From: Methanobacteriota archaeon
GTDB lineage: Archaea; Halobacteriota; Methanomicrobia; Methanomicrobiales; Methanoculleaceae
NCBI GenBank assembly: GCA_023457135.1
Contig: JAEWMO010000099.1
Location: 1 to 29,759 of the forward strand
Direction of reading: 5' to 3'
Length of the DNA: 29,759 nt
Below, in pieces: positions 15,513 to 23,996 of the stretch. The position numbers and the translations under genes are program-made. Positions within the stretch are counted from its first letter, which is position 1. Every line of letters begins with the position of its first letter. The notes under the pieces are model-generated. The model ran no database searches, had not been told where the DNA came from, and was given only the letters and a program-made list of their open reading frames with translations.

Positions 15513-16562
15513 TCAGATAAAGAACCGGAACGCGATCCAGGCGATCAGGACCATCAGCGCCGAGTACTTCAGCCCGGCGAGGACCCGGCCCTCGCCCATA
15601 ACACCCGCCGCAAGCCCGGAGAAGAACCCCTGGATCAGGGCGGCGTGGCAGAAGACCCGGTTGTAGAGGAAGAGGTCCACGGTGCCCATGAACGTCTGGC
15701 TCGACCCCGAACTCGCGACCGCCTCGCCCGCCTCCGCCATCGTCGTGAGGAAGGTGCTCGAGAGCACGCCGATGACGAAGAGGAAGACGAAGAACGACAT
15801 CACGACGATGATCATGTAGATCATCATACCGTTCTTTCGTTCCGACTTCAGGTTGAAGAACTCGTAAGCGTCGTGGGCCGCCGCCCGCAACACCTCGCTC
15901 ACATCGCCGCCCGCAGAACTCGCGTGGGCGATCAGGTCGACACTCCGCTCGGCAAGCGGGGTGTTCACGATGTTCCCGAACCGGCGGATGGCCTCGACGA
16001 ACGGGACACCCCAGGACATCTCGGTGTCGAGCTGGCGGATGTGCGGGGTGAGCGCCCCGTACTCGCCCTCGGAGACGATATGGATGGCGTGGGGAAGCGT
16101 CATACCCGAGTCGTTCATGCCGGCCACGTCACGGAAGAAGTTCGGGAGAGAGGCCTCGATGCTCGAGACCCGCAACGCCTCCTTGAGGTCGAGTGCTGCC
16201 AGCGGCACGATGGCGATGAGGAGGGCGAAGACAAAGACGTCGTCGATCATCGTCGTCGAGAAGAGGACCCCGACGCCGTAGGACATCACCAGGCTCATGA
16301 ATCCGCCGATAAGGAGGAGGAGCGCCACAGGAACGGAGATGTAGAGGACACTGAAGGGCTCCTCCATCATCACCTGGAGGGGATGCCGCATGAAGCGGTA
16401 GATCCCTTCCCGGTACTTCCTCGTATCCTCGATCCGGCCAAAGATCTCCCGTTCATGCTCCTCGAACGCGTCGAGCACGGGAGCCGCCTCTTCTACTCCG
16501 GCACCTCCCGACCTGTTCGGCAACCGGTTCAGGAAATCGTCAACGATCTCTTTGAATCCCAT
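15513..16562 (-). CDS. Type IV pilus-like assembly membrane protein (TadC/GspF family), second copy
   Basis: 349 residues with a cytoplasmic N-terminus, two membrane segments at about 70-130 (SVLYISVPVALLLLIGG; VFVFALLIAIVPLAAL), a type II secretion F-domain (about 140-260, with SLPNFFRDVAGMNDSGMTLPHAI and HASSAGGDVSEVLRAAA), and further membrane segments at the C-terminus. It follows the other TadC gene with one base between stop and start, the arrangement of archaeal pilus and archaellum-like machines in which paired membrane proteins form the platform under the pilus. Last gene of the operon. Confidence 0.88.
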   Translation of the reverse strand: MGFKEIVDDFLNRLPNRSGGAGVEEAAPVLDAFEEHEREIFGRIEDTRKYREGIYRFMRHPLQVMMEEPFSVLYISVPVALLLLIGGFMSLVMSYGVGVLFSTTMIDDVFVFALLIAIVPLAALDLKEALRVSSIEASLPNFFRDVAGMNDSGMTLPHAIHIVSEGEYGALTPHIRQLDTEMSWGVPFVEAIRRFGNIVNTPLAERSVDLIAHASSAGGDVSEVLRAAAHDAYEFFNLKSERKNGMMIYMIIVVMSFFVFLFVIGVLSSTFLTTMAEAGEAVASSGSSQTFMGTVDLFLYNRVFCHAALIQGFFSGLAAGVMGEGRVLAGLKYSALMVLIAWIAFRFFI

Positions 16563-16563
16563 A

Positions 16564-17487
16564 TCACACCTCCGGAGTCATGGAACTGATCAGGATGACG
16601 AACATCATGCTCCCGAACGGCACGATCAGGTAGATGATGATGTAGAGGAAGAACGGGTTCGTATCCCCGGAGAGGATCGTCATCACGGACTGCAGGATGA
16701 TCAAGAAGAGCATGCCGGCGACCATCGCGGTGACATAGGACTCCGCGATCAGGCCGAGCGTCTCTAAAAACGTCTTCTGCTGCTGGTTGTTCTCAAGCGT
16801 ATACTGGTGGGCCTTGGCGCGGAAGTATTCCGTGAGGTTGCTCCCGCTGGAGATGCTTGCGACGGCACCCTGCATGAACTCCCGCATCCGCTCGCTCGGC
16901 GTCGCCTGCGAGACCGTCCGCAGGGCGTCAAGAAGGTCTTTCCCGAAGAAATCGGTCTCCCGAGCGACATACCGGGCCTCGACGGCGCTCTCGCCGTAGA
17001 TCTTGCTCTGGCCGAGCAGCCGGAAGACCTCGTCGGGAGTGATCCCGGCCGATGACATCGCGGTGACGTAGTTGATGGCGTAGGGGAGGGTGGCGTCGAT
17101 GTTCCTCCGGCGCTCCCCGGCCCGGATGCCGGGGTAGAGGAGGAAGACCAGGTAGGAGAGGCCGCCGAAGATCAGGAGCGAGAGTACCGTGATGACGATG
17201 GTGCCAAGCAGGAGCTTGTAGTCGTTCAACGCGTAGAAGATCTCCGGGACCGCTCCCCGGTAGGTGATCATCTCAGGGACCCGGAGGAGGAAGGTCAGGA
17301 GCCCGATGAGGACCGCAGCAACCAGCCCGACGACGATCGAGGAGACGTAGGCCGTCGCAAGATAGGCCTCAAACGGCGTGTTCATCCGGGCCCCCATCAG
17401 GTCGTTTCTGAGGCTGACGTAATCAGGGCGTTTCGCCTTCAGGTCGCGGCCGATCAGGTTGAAGCAGAACCGCTCATACCCGTTCAT
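16564..17487 (-). CDS. Type IV pilus-like assembly membrane protein (TadC/GspF family), first copy
   Basis: 307 residues. The ATG overlaps the ATPase stop (ATGA, 17484-17487), so translation is coupled. Membrane segments occur near residues 45-70 and 95-125. The F-domain has YAINYVTAMSSAGITPDEVFRLLGQ and ARETDFFGKDLLDALRTVS, and membrane segments close the protein. Sequence similarity to the next gene is limited to the family pattern, so the pair is not a recent duplication. It likely forms a heteromeric membrane platform with that protein. Confidence 0.88.
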   Translation of the reverse strand: MNGYERFCFNLIGRDLKAKRPDYVSLRNDLMGARMNTPFEAYLATAYVSSIVVGLVAAVLIGLLTFLLRVPEMITYRGAVPEIFYALNDYKLLLGTIVITVLSLLIFGGLSYLVFLLYPGIRAGERRRNIDATLPYAINYVTAMSSAGITPDEVFRLLGQSKIYGESAVEARYVARETDFFGKDLLDALRTVSQATPSERMREFMQGAVASISSGSNLTEYFRAKAHQYTLENNQQQKTFLETLGLIAESYVTAMVAGMLFLIILQSVMTILSGDTNPFFLYIIIYLIVPFGSMMFVILISSMTPEV

Positions 17488-19856
17488 GCCGAACCACCCT
17501 CACCGTAGAGGTCGGTACGCACACGCTGGATGACCGACTCCGGGTCGCGGAAGTAGGAGACCAGGATCTTGCTTACGTCGCGGAAATGGCGGATCTTCTT
17601 GATACGCATCCACTCGAGCACTTCCTGCCGGCGTTTGAGCTCCTCGCGCATCCGCTCCTCGCTCCAGCCCCGGTCCTCCATGATCTGCTCGAGGATGTAG
17701 GACTTGCCGGAGTAGCGGATCTCGTCGGTCGCCGGGTGCCACCGGAAGACCTCGTTCGTGATCAGCTCGTTCGTCCTGGGATCGATATCCAGGATCTCGA
17801 TGAGCTGCTTGTTTCGCCGGATCCGCTGCCCACCCACCCGGGCCTGGACCTGGATGGACATCAGGGAGAGCGCCGAGAGCATGTTCCTCGGCACGTCGAT
17901 CGGGGGGTTCTCCAGACGGTGGACGGCGCTCGCCACGGAGTCCGCGTGCATCGTCGCGTAGGTGACGTGGCCGGTGCTCATCGCCTGGAAGAGCGTCAGG
18001 GCCTCCTTGCCACGGACCTCACCGACCAGGATGTACTCCGGGCGCTGCCGGAGGGCGGCACGCAGGAGTTCGTACATATCGATCTCGCCCCGCCCGTCCT
18101 GGGAGAACGAGTCGCGGGTGATGCTCGGGATCCAGTTCGGGTGAGGGAGTTTTAACTCACGGGTATCCTCGAGCGTCACGATCTTTGCGAGCGGCGGGAT
18201 AAAGAGCGATATGGCGTTTAAGGTCGTCGTCTTCCCCGACGCCGTCCCGCCGGCAAAGATGCAGGACTTGGCGTTCTCGACCGCGAGCCAGAGGTAGGCG
18301 ACACCGAGCGGCGAGAAGGTGTGCCACTCGATGAGGTCGGTCGGCGTGATCGGCTCCTCACGGAACTTACGGATTGTGAACGTCGAACCGTGGGCGGTCA
18401 CCTCCGCCCCGAGGGTCATCTGGATACGCGACCCGTCGCTCATCGTGGCGTCGAGCATCGGCTCGGCGATCGAGATGTACTTCCCGGCCCGCTGTGCGAG
18501 TTTCGTCACGAATGAGTCAAGCTCCACAGCGTCGCGGTAGACCAGGCTCGTTTTCATCGATTCATACGTCGTGTGGTAGACAAAGATCGAGCTGTTCACG
18601 CCGTCGCAGGAGATATCCTCGATGTATTTGTCGTGCATCACCGGGTCGATCAGCCCGTCGCCGAGGAACTCCTTCTCCACGTGGTAGAGGATCTTCTCCC
18701 GCTCCTGCGGGAGGAGGCGGATCCCGTAATCGGCGATGATCGTGTTTGCCGCGGTACGGAGCGCCTCCCTCGCTGTCTCCCGGCTGAGTTCACGGGTGGT
18801 GATGTTGAGCGTCTCAAAGAGGCGCTCCTTGATCTCCGCGAAGAGTTCCTGCTCCGCTGGAGTGAGCACGGGCTCGATGACGTGGTAGGTGTACTCGTGC
18901 GTCGTGCCGTCGTAGGTCACCCGGACGTAGGCATACGGCTCGTTCACCGGGTAGAGCTCGATCTCCTCCAGTCCCGGCGAGGGCCGCATCGAGAGGTCGA
19001 CGAGCGACCCGTGGCGCACCGGGTTGTACTCCTCGATGACCTCCCCGACCTTCATGGTCTGGAACTTCTTGAGGAACGGGAACCGGGACTTCTGGGCCTC
19101 GTCGGCGGCGAGGGCTTCGCTCGCCGCGGCTGCCGCAATCGTGGTGGAGGAGAAGGCCCGGGAGAAGATGTCGTCGAACTCCGACACGACCCTTGCGTTG
19201 TCGACAAAGTCGAACTGGTGGCCGTTCCGGTTGATGCTCAGTTCTTCAACGGCAAACGTCGCACTCTTCGGGAGGATCAGGTCCGCAAGGTTGCCGAGTT
19301 CCTCGACCGATACCACTCCGGCGTCGAGATCTCCGTCGGATTCGGGCTCATCGACCGTCACCACGCGGGGGGTGCCGGCGGATTCCGCCTCCAGGCGGCC
19401 CTTCATCCGGTCAAGGAAACCAAAGGAATCCTTGCGTCCCGCCCCACTATCCTCTGACGCGGGGCCGGGGTCGGAACTGCTCTCGTTCCCGCCATCTGAC
19501 CGGCGCTGCTCGATACGGTCGAGTAGCGACCTGACGGGATCATCCCGGCCGGCCTCGCGGCTTTCGGGGCTCCCGGGTCTCGCTACCGACTCGATGAGCG
19601 AACGGATGCCCATCTTCTTTTGCGCCGGCGGGACGGCCGGCTCCGGCTCCCCGCCTTCTCCTTCAGGACCGGCGGCAGCCTCGGGAGCTGCCAGAGCGGC
19701 CTCTGTCCCGGCATCTTCCTCCGGCCGGGACGGCGGAGCGGAATCCGGCGACTCCGTCACGGCATCTCCACCGCCGCTCTCGGGTCTCCCGGGATGTGTG
19801 AGCAGTTTCCTGACTGCTGCTATCAATTCACGTTCTTCGTCCTCATTTGCTCTCAT
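17484..19856 (-). CDS. Type II/IV secretion ATPase (GspE/TadA family) with long acidic N-terminal tail
   Basis: 790 residues from the ATG at 19856. A TTG seven codons earlier is open, but this ATG has GGGG about 10 nt upstream and overlaps the preceding gene by 14 nt. Residues 1-200 are low-complexity and acidic, rich in Pro, Gly, Ser and Glu. A folded N-domain follows, then the ATPase core with Walker A GGTASGKTTT (about 533-542), the Asp box LEDTRELKLPHPN, Walker B region ILVGEVRGKEAL (about 607-618) and the His box THADSVASAVHRL. It is a hexameric cytoplasmic motor that powers pilin extrusion with the two TadC proteins. Archaeal relatives are normally about 500-600 residues, so the tail is unusual. 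Confidence 0.92.
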   Translation of the reverse strand: MRANEDEERELIAAVRKLLTHPGRPESGGGDAVTESPDSAPPSRPEEDAGTEAALAAPEAAAGPEGEGGEPEPAVPPAQKKMGIRSLIESVARPGSPESREAGRDDPVRSLLDRIEQRRSDGGNESSSDPGPASEDSGAGRKDSFGFLDRMKGRLEAESAGTPRVVTVDEPESDGDLDAGVVSVEELGNLADLILPKSATFAVEELSINRNGHQFDFVDNARVVSEFDDIFSRAFSSTTIAAAAASEALAADEAQKSRFPFLKKFQTMKVGEVIEEYNPVRHGSLVDLSMRPSPGLEEIELYPVNEPYAYVRVTYDGTTHEYTYHVIEPVLTPAEQELFAEIKERLFETLNITTRELSRETAREALRTAANTIIADYGIRLLPQEREKILYHVEKEFLGDGLIDPVMHDKYIEDISCDGVNSSIFVYHTTYESMKTSLVYRDAVELDSFVTKLAQRAGKYISIAEPMLDATMSDGSRIQMTLGAEVTAHGSTFTIRKFREEPITPTDLIEWHTFSPLGVAYLWLAVENAKSCIFAGGTASGKTTTLNAISLFIPPLAKIVTLEDTRELKLPHPNWIPSITRDSFSQDGRGEIDMYELLRAALRQRPEYILVGEVRGKEALTLFQAMSTGHVTYATMHADSVASAVHRLENPPIDVPRNMLSALSLMSIQVQARVGGQRIRRNKQLIEILDIDPRTNELITNEVFRWHPATDEIRYSGKSYILEQIMEDRGWSEERMREELKRRQEVLEWMRIKKIRHFRDVSKILVSYFRDPESVIQRVRTDLYGEGGSA

Positions 19857-20487
19857 CCTCTGTGCCCCCAATATCAACGCACATTTCTACCTGAGGCTCA
19901 TGGAATTCAATGATGCATCGCGTCCGTTCCGTATTCCGGTCCGAGACAACGCACATATAGCGCCCGTTCAGCAGCCGGAAGCAGACCCGTCCCTTTGAAT
20001 CCGTCACATCGCTCGTGATGACGAGTTTGCCTTTCCGGATCGAGACATGAGCTCCGCCGAGGGGTTCCTCGCCGCCGCGAACGGTCAGGCAGAGTATCCC
20101 CACCCGCTGCCGGATCGGGGTGCCGATGGTCGGGATATCGAGGCGGCCGTTCTTCTTCAGGTGGCTCTTCTCAAAGACCCTGCATCGTGATACCAGCGCC
20201 TCGATGACGGGCGGCGACACCCGGGAGAGGTCGAATGTCTCCCCTCCGGTCAGGTGCAGAACCGCTGCGTCGCCAAAGAGCGTCCCCTTTTCATCGACAA
20301 GTATCGCGCCGTCCGGTTCGCCCCCATAGAGAACCAGATAAAACGCGTGTGCCCCCTCTCCTGAGACCCCGATCCCGGTCAGAGAATGGACGCAGCTGTA
20401 GTGCAGCACCTCATCAAGGGTAAAGCGCCCTTCGTACTCCGACTGCTTGAGGATCTGGCCCATAAGGTCAATTATGTCCATGCACAT
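19843..20487 (-). CDS. Pilus-operon protein of unknown function with an Ig-like C-terminal domain
   Basis: 214 residues, first gene of the operon, overlapping the ATPase start. Residues 1-110 form a compact alpha/beta region (LMGQILKQSEYEGRF; AFYLVLYGGEPDGAIL) reminiscent of small sensor or roadblock-like folds, which I cannot name. Residues 125-205 look like a carboxypeptidase-regulatory/Ig-like sandwich (LCLTVRGGEEPLGGAHVSIRKG; TDSKGRVCFRLLNGRYMCVVS). There is no signal peptide or membrane span, so it is probably cytoplasmic. Two in-frame ATGs (20487, 20481) are possible starts. The minus-strand TATA-like GGTATAATG at about 20546-20554 would drive the operon. Confidence 0.7.
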   Translation of the reverse strand: MCMDIIDLMGQILKQSEYEGRFTLDEVLHYSCVHSLTGIGVSGEGAHAFYLVLYGGEPDGAILVDEKGTLFGDAAVLHLTGGETFDLSRVSPPVIEALVSRCRVFEKSHLKKNGRLDIPTIGTPIRQRVGILCLTVRGGEEPLGGAHVSIRKGKLVITSDVTDSKGRVCFRLLNGRYMCVVSDRNTERTRCIIEFHEPQVEMCVDIGGTEDESK

Positions 20488-20841
20488 CTTCAGGTATGGT
20501 ATTTCCGTGGTTTTTATGCAAGAACGGGGATTTTACCCCAACCACATTATACCACATCAGTATACTATTATTAATATCTTGTGATGAATCGAAACGATTT
20601 CTCACGGATGCTCCGCTGAAAGGGTCGTACGAGAAAAACGTAAAAAGGTCGGCAGGATATGGGAATCCCCTGAAGGCCTCCATCGCCGGCACCACCGGCA
20701 GGCCGGGTAAACGGGGCGTCCGGCGGCGGGAAACGGTTGTAGAAAGATTTATCACCCTCAAAAGACCCTCAATCCGGGAAAGGCACCTGCAAAAAAATAT
20801 CGCCAGAAATAAGAGATGTCAGGTGAATAAGGTACTCGCCC
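20488..20841. promoter_or_regulatory. Divergent promoter region between the pilus operon and the prepilin peptidase operon
   Basis: In these 354 nt I see no gene. The left third is AT-rich with a TATA-like box for the minus-strand operon (about 20544-20556), next to a GGGG-ATTTTA-CCCC palindrome at about 20534-20547. Toward the right, AAGATTTATC near 20741-20750 is a possible TATA box for the peptidase, whose leader would be about 70 nt and include AGGTGA near 20820-20825. Placing both promoters in one gap would allow joint control of the pilus machine and its signal peptidase. Confidence 0.5.
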
Positions 20842-21645
20842 ATGATTCTTCCGCCCGCAGCAGCTGTCCCGCTCATGATCGCAGCGGTCGCGATAGGGAT
20901 CACGCTCATCTACGCATCGATCCTGGATGCCAGAGAACGGCGGGTGCCCCACAGGACATGGCGTCCGGCCCTCGTCGTCGCGGTCCCGGCAGCAGTCTGG
21001 GTATACGGACTGACCATCTTTGCAGACTGGCGCATAGCAGCAGGATACCTCATCATCACCGCGGTCTTCTGCGGGTTTTTCTACTTCTTCCAGGCTGCAA
21101 ACCTCTTTGGAGGAGCAGATGCGTATGCCCTCATCATCATCACCGCATGCCTCCCGTTCTTTCCGTTTGAGCCGTACTTCGGCATCTCGCCGACCGGGTT
21201 CTTCCCGTTCACGGTGCTGACGAACGCCGTGCTCATCAACATCGCGGCACCCGTTGCAATACTCGCAAAGAACCTGATAGAGGGGAACAGGGCCCCGCTG
21301 CCATGCCTGTTCCTGGGGTTCCCGGTCGACGGAAAAACAATCCAGAACGAGTTCGGCTTCGTCATGGAGGATATCGAAGAAGAGGACGGCAGGCTGGTCC
21401 GGCGGTTCGTCGGTTTTACCGAGTCGCTCGGACGCATGGTGCGGGGAGAGCGGCGGCTCTACACAAAAGATCTCAGGATGCATCCCGAAGAGTACAAACA
21501 GGAGATTGCCCTCTACCGGAAGGCCGGCAGGGTCTGGATATCCTACGGCATTCCGTTCATCATACCGATCACGGCGGGATTCCTGACTGCATTATTCATG
21601 GGAGATATCCTCTTTGTCATCATGAAGACTCTCACAGGAATGTGA
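20842..21645 (+). CDS. Archaeal prepilin/preflagellin peptidase (A24 aspartic membrane protease)
   Basis: 267 residues with about six membrane segments. The two catalytic Asp sites of the A24 family are present: ASILDARERRVPHR (Asp29) and NLFGGADAY (Asp93, the GxGD-type motif in its archaeal GGAD form). A soluble loop of about 70 residues (EDIEEEDGRLVRRFVGF ... RMHPEEYKQEI) sits before the last membrane segment. It cuts class III signal peptides from pilin-like proteins at the inner face of the membrane. It is divergent from the pilus operon and probably processes its unseen pilins. hisI starts 6 nt after its stop. Confidence 0.9.
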   Translation: MILPPAAAVPLMIAAVAIGITLIYASILDARERRVPHRTWRPALVVAVPAAVWVYGLTIFADWRIAAGYLIITAVFCGFFYFFQAANLFGGADAYALIIITACLPFFPFEPYFGISPTGFFPFTVLTNAVLINIAAPVAILAKNLIEGNRAPLPCLFLGFPVDGKTIQNEFGFVMEDIEEEDGRLVRRFVGFTESLGRMVRGERRLYTKDLRMHPEEYKQEIALYRKAGRVWISYGIPFIIPITAGFLTALFMGDILFVIMKTLTGM

Positions 21646-21651
21646 ACCGAT

Positions 21652-22020
21652 ATGGAGATACAATTCACGAAGGACGGATTGGTGCCTGTCATCGTGCAGG
21701 AGAAACGGACCCGTGAGGTCCTGATGCTCGCCTACGCAAACGCCGAAGCACTGGAACTCACACGGACAACAGGATACGCACACTATTACAGCAGAAGCAG
21801 GCGAAAACTCTGGAAGAAAGGCGAGGAGAGCGGTCACTTCCAGCGGGTCTGCCGCATACTCGTCGACTGCGATGCAGACGCGGTCCTCTACGAGGTTGAA
21901 CAGACCGGTGCCGCCTGCCATACCGGCCATGCATCGTGCTTCTACCGGACGGCCGACGGGGAAGAGATCGCCGGAACAGTCTTTGATCCGGAGAAGGTAT
22001 ACGCTAATAAGGGTGAATGA
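21652..22020 (+). CDS. hisI: Phosphoribosyl-AMP cyclohydrolase
   Basis: 122 residues, full family length, with no HisE fusion. Diagnostic motifs: VLMLAYANAEALELT, YYSRSRRKLWKKGEESGHFQ, and the metal site DCDADAVL with ACHTGHASCFYR. It opens the purine ring of phosphoribosyl-AMP to give ProFAR, the third step of histidine synthesis. It sits 6 nt after the prepilin peptidase and 23 nt before the PINA-like gene, so it is probably co-transcribed with both; other his genes are not in view. Confidence 0.95.
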   Translation: MEIQFTKDGLVPVIVQEKRTREVLMLAYANAEALELTRTTGYAHYYSRSRRKLWKKGEESGHFQRVCRILVDCDADAVLYEVEQTGAACHTGHASCFYRTADGEEIAGTVFDPEKVYANKGE

Positions 22021-22043
22021 CTTCATTACTATGGTGATTTTTT

Positions 22044-23954
22044 ATGAAAATTGTACCCGATACCAGCGTCGTGATAGACGGGCGCATAACATCGCTGATA
22101 AAAACCGGCGAATATAAGGGCGCAACAATAATCATACCGGAAGCCGTCGTCGCCGAACTGGAGGCACAGGCGAATCAGGGACGGGAGATAGGTTTTTCCG
22201 GTCTGACGGAGCTCCAGGAACTTTTCCGGATGTCTGAAGAAGATATCATCTCCCTTCAGTATTCCGGGGGCCGGCCAAGCCTTGACCAGGTAAAGCTATC
22301 GAGCGGAGGCGAGATCGACGCCCTGATCCGGAACGTCGCAATCGAGCACGAGGCCCGGTTCGTCACGAGCGACCTCGTGCAGGCCGAGGTGGCAAAGGCA
22401 AAAGGCCTCGACGTCACCTACTTAAAGCCGCAGATAGGCGACTTCTCGCCGCTCTCGATCGACCAGTACTTCGATGAGGAGACGATCGCGGTCACTCTTA
22501 AAGAACGGGCCCCCCCGATGGCAAAGAAGGGGAAACTCCGGGATATCAGGCTCGTCATGCTCCGTGAAGCCCCGATGTCGGAGTACGAACTCCGGTCGAT
22601 GGCGCAGGAGCTTCTCGAGCGGGCAAAGCGCGACCCCGATGGGTTCATCGAACTCGAGAAGCGGGGGATCACAGTCGTCCAGATCGGGTCGCTCCGGATC
22701 TCGATCGCCAGGCGGCCGTTCTCCGACGGGATGGAGATCACGGTTGTCCGGCCGCTCGTCGACCTTGCGCTCGACGACTACGACATGGCACCCGAGATCA
22801 AGAAGCGGATCCTCGGGAACCGCCGCGGCGTTCTCGTCGCCGGCCCGCCTGGTGCGGGGAAGACCACGCTCGCCCAGAGCCTCGCGACGTTCCTTGCCGA
22901 CCATGACTTCATCGTGAAGACGATGGAAGCCCCGCGGGACCTGCAGGTGCCCGACCACATCACCCAGTATACGGCGCTTGAAGGGAGCATGACGAACACC
23001 GCCGAAGCCCTCCTGCTCGTCCGGCCCGACTACGTGGTATTCGACGAGATCCGGAAGAACGAGGACTTCGCGGTCTATGCCGATATGCGCCTTGCAGGGA
23101 TGGGCATGGTCGGCGTGGTCCACGCGATGGAGGTGCACGACTGCCTCCGGCGGTTCTGCGACCGCGTGGACTACAGCGTCCTGCCGCAGATCGTCAACAC
23201 CATCATCTACGTTGTTCAGGGCAGGATCACGAAGATCTACGACCTCGAACTGACGATCAAGGCCCCGGAGGGCATGCCCGGCGAGACCCATATCCGTCCG
23301 GTCATCGTCGTCCGCGAGCACTCCCGGCATGAGCCCGAGCTCGAGATCTTCCGCTACGAGGGCGAGACCCTGGTGATGCCGATCGTCCGGAGGAACTTCG
23401 AGGAGCCGGTGGCCGCCCCTGCCGCTCCCCCGGTGGTGCCGGCCGTAGCAGCACCCGCCCCGGCGGCAGCAGAGCCCGGAGAGAACGTCTCCTGGAAGGT
23501 TGCGGAGAAGGAAGTCCAGCGGGAGATCGGGCGCTACACGAGCGGCCCGGTCGAGGTCCGGATCATCAGCGACAACAAGGCCGTCGTCTATATCGAGGAC
23601 AAGGACGTCCCGGCAGCGATCGGCAAGGGCGGCAAGAACGTCTCGGCGATCGTGAACAAACTCGGTATCGGGATCGACATCCGCCCGCGGAGCGAGCTTG
23701 AGACAAAGAAGCCTGCCGAGGAGGAGATGCAGCTTGCCGGCGGCATCAGGATCCGGATCGACAAGAAGCAGCTTACCATCGTCTCGACGGAGAACAAGGG
23801 CAAGATTGTCGACGTCTTCGCCGGGAAGGAGTATCTCTTCACGGCAACGGTCAACGAGGAGGGAGATATCCTCCTCGCGAAGAACAGCACCATCGCCCAG
23901 GAGATGCTCAAGCGCTACAACGAGGGCGAGACGATCCGGCTGCGGCCGGTATGA
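22044..23954 (+). CDS. PIN-domain ATPase with KH domain (PINA-like)
   Basis: 636 residues. The N-terminal PIN nuclease fold keeps acidic positions D6, E38, D92 and D110. A PilT/VirB11-type ATPase follows, with Walker A GPPGAGKTTLA (about 266-276) and Walker B YVVFDEI (about 330-336). An Ala/Pro-rich linker (about 455-475) leads to a KH domain with AIGKGGKNVSAIV (about 524-536). In Sulfolobales the homologue PINA is a Holliday-junction branch-migration ATPase that works with Hjc; nuclease activity of the PIN domain is not assured. GGTGAT at 22033-22038 is the ribosome-binding site. It lies between hisI and leuS in one run of plus-strand genes. Confidence 0.92.
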   Translation: MKIVPDTSVVIDGRITSLIKTGEYKGATIIIPEAVVAELEAQANQGREIGFSGLTELQELFRMSEEDIISLQYSGGRPSLDQVKLSSGGEIDALIRNVAIEHEARFVTSDLVQAEVAKAKGLDVTYLKPQIGDFSPLSIDQYFDEETIAVTLKERAPPMAKKGKLRDIRLVMLREAPMSEYELRSMAQELLERAKRDPDGFIELEKRGITVVQIGSLRISIARRPFSDGMEITVVRPLVDLALDDYDMAPEIKKRILGNRRGVLVAGPPGAGKTTLAQSLATFLADHDFIVKTMEAPRDLQVPDHITQYTALEGSMTNTAEALLLVRPDYVVFDEIRKNEDFAVYADMRLAGMGMVGVVHAMEVHDCLRRFCDRVDYSVLPQIVNTIIYVVQGRITKIYDLELTIKAPEGMPGETHIRPVIVVREHSRHEPELEIFRYEGETLVMPIVRRNFEEPVAAPAAPPVVPAVAAPAPAAAEPGENVSWKVAEKEVQREIGRYTSGPVEVRIISDNKAVVYIEDKDVPAAIGKGGKNVSAIVNKLGIGIDIRPRSELETKKPAEEEMQLAGGIRIRIDKKQLTIVSTENKGKIVDVFAGKEYLFTATVNEEGDILLAKNSTIAQEMLKRYNEGETIRLRPV

Positions 23955-23996
23955 TCTGGATGGGATGAGGAGTAATCGAGGATTTGGAGGCTTATA

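Noticed and set aside
20496..21170. 224-residue plus-strand frame starting in the divergent promoter region
   Set aside because: It overlaps the prepilin peptidase in another frame, and its second half is His/Arg/Pro-rich shadow sequence.
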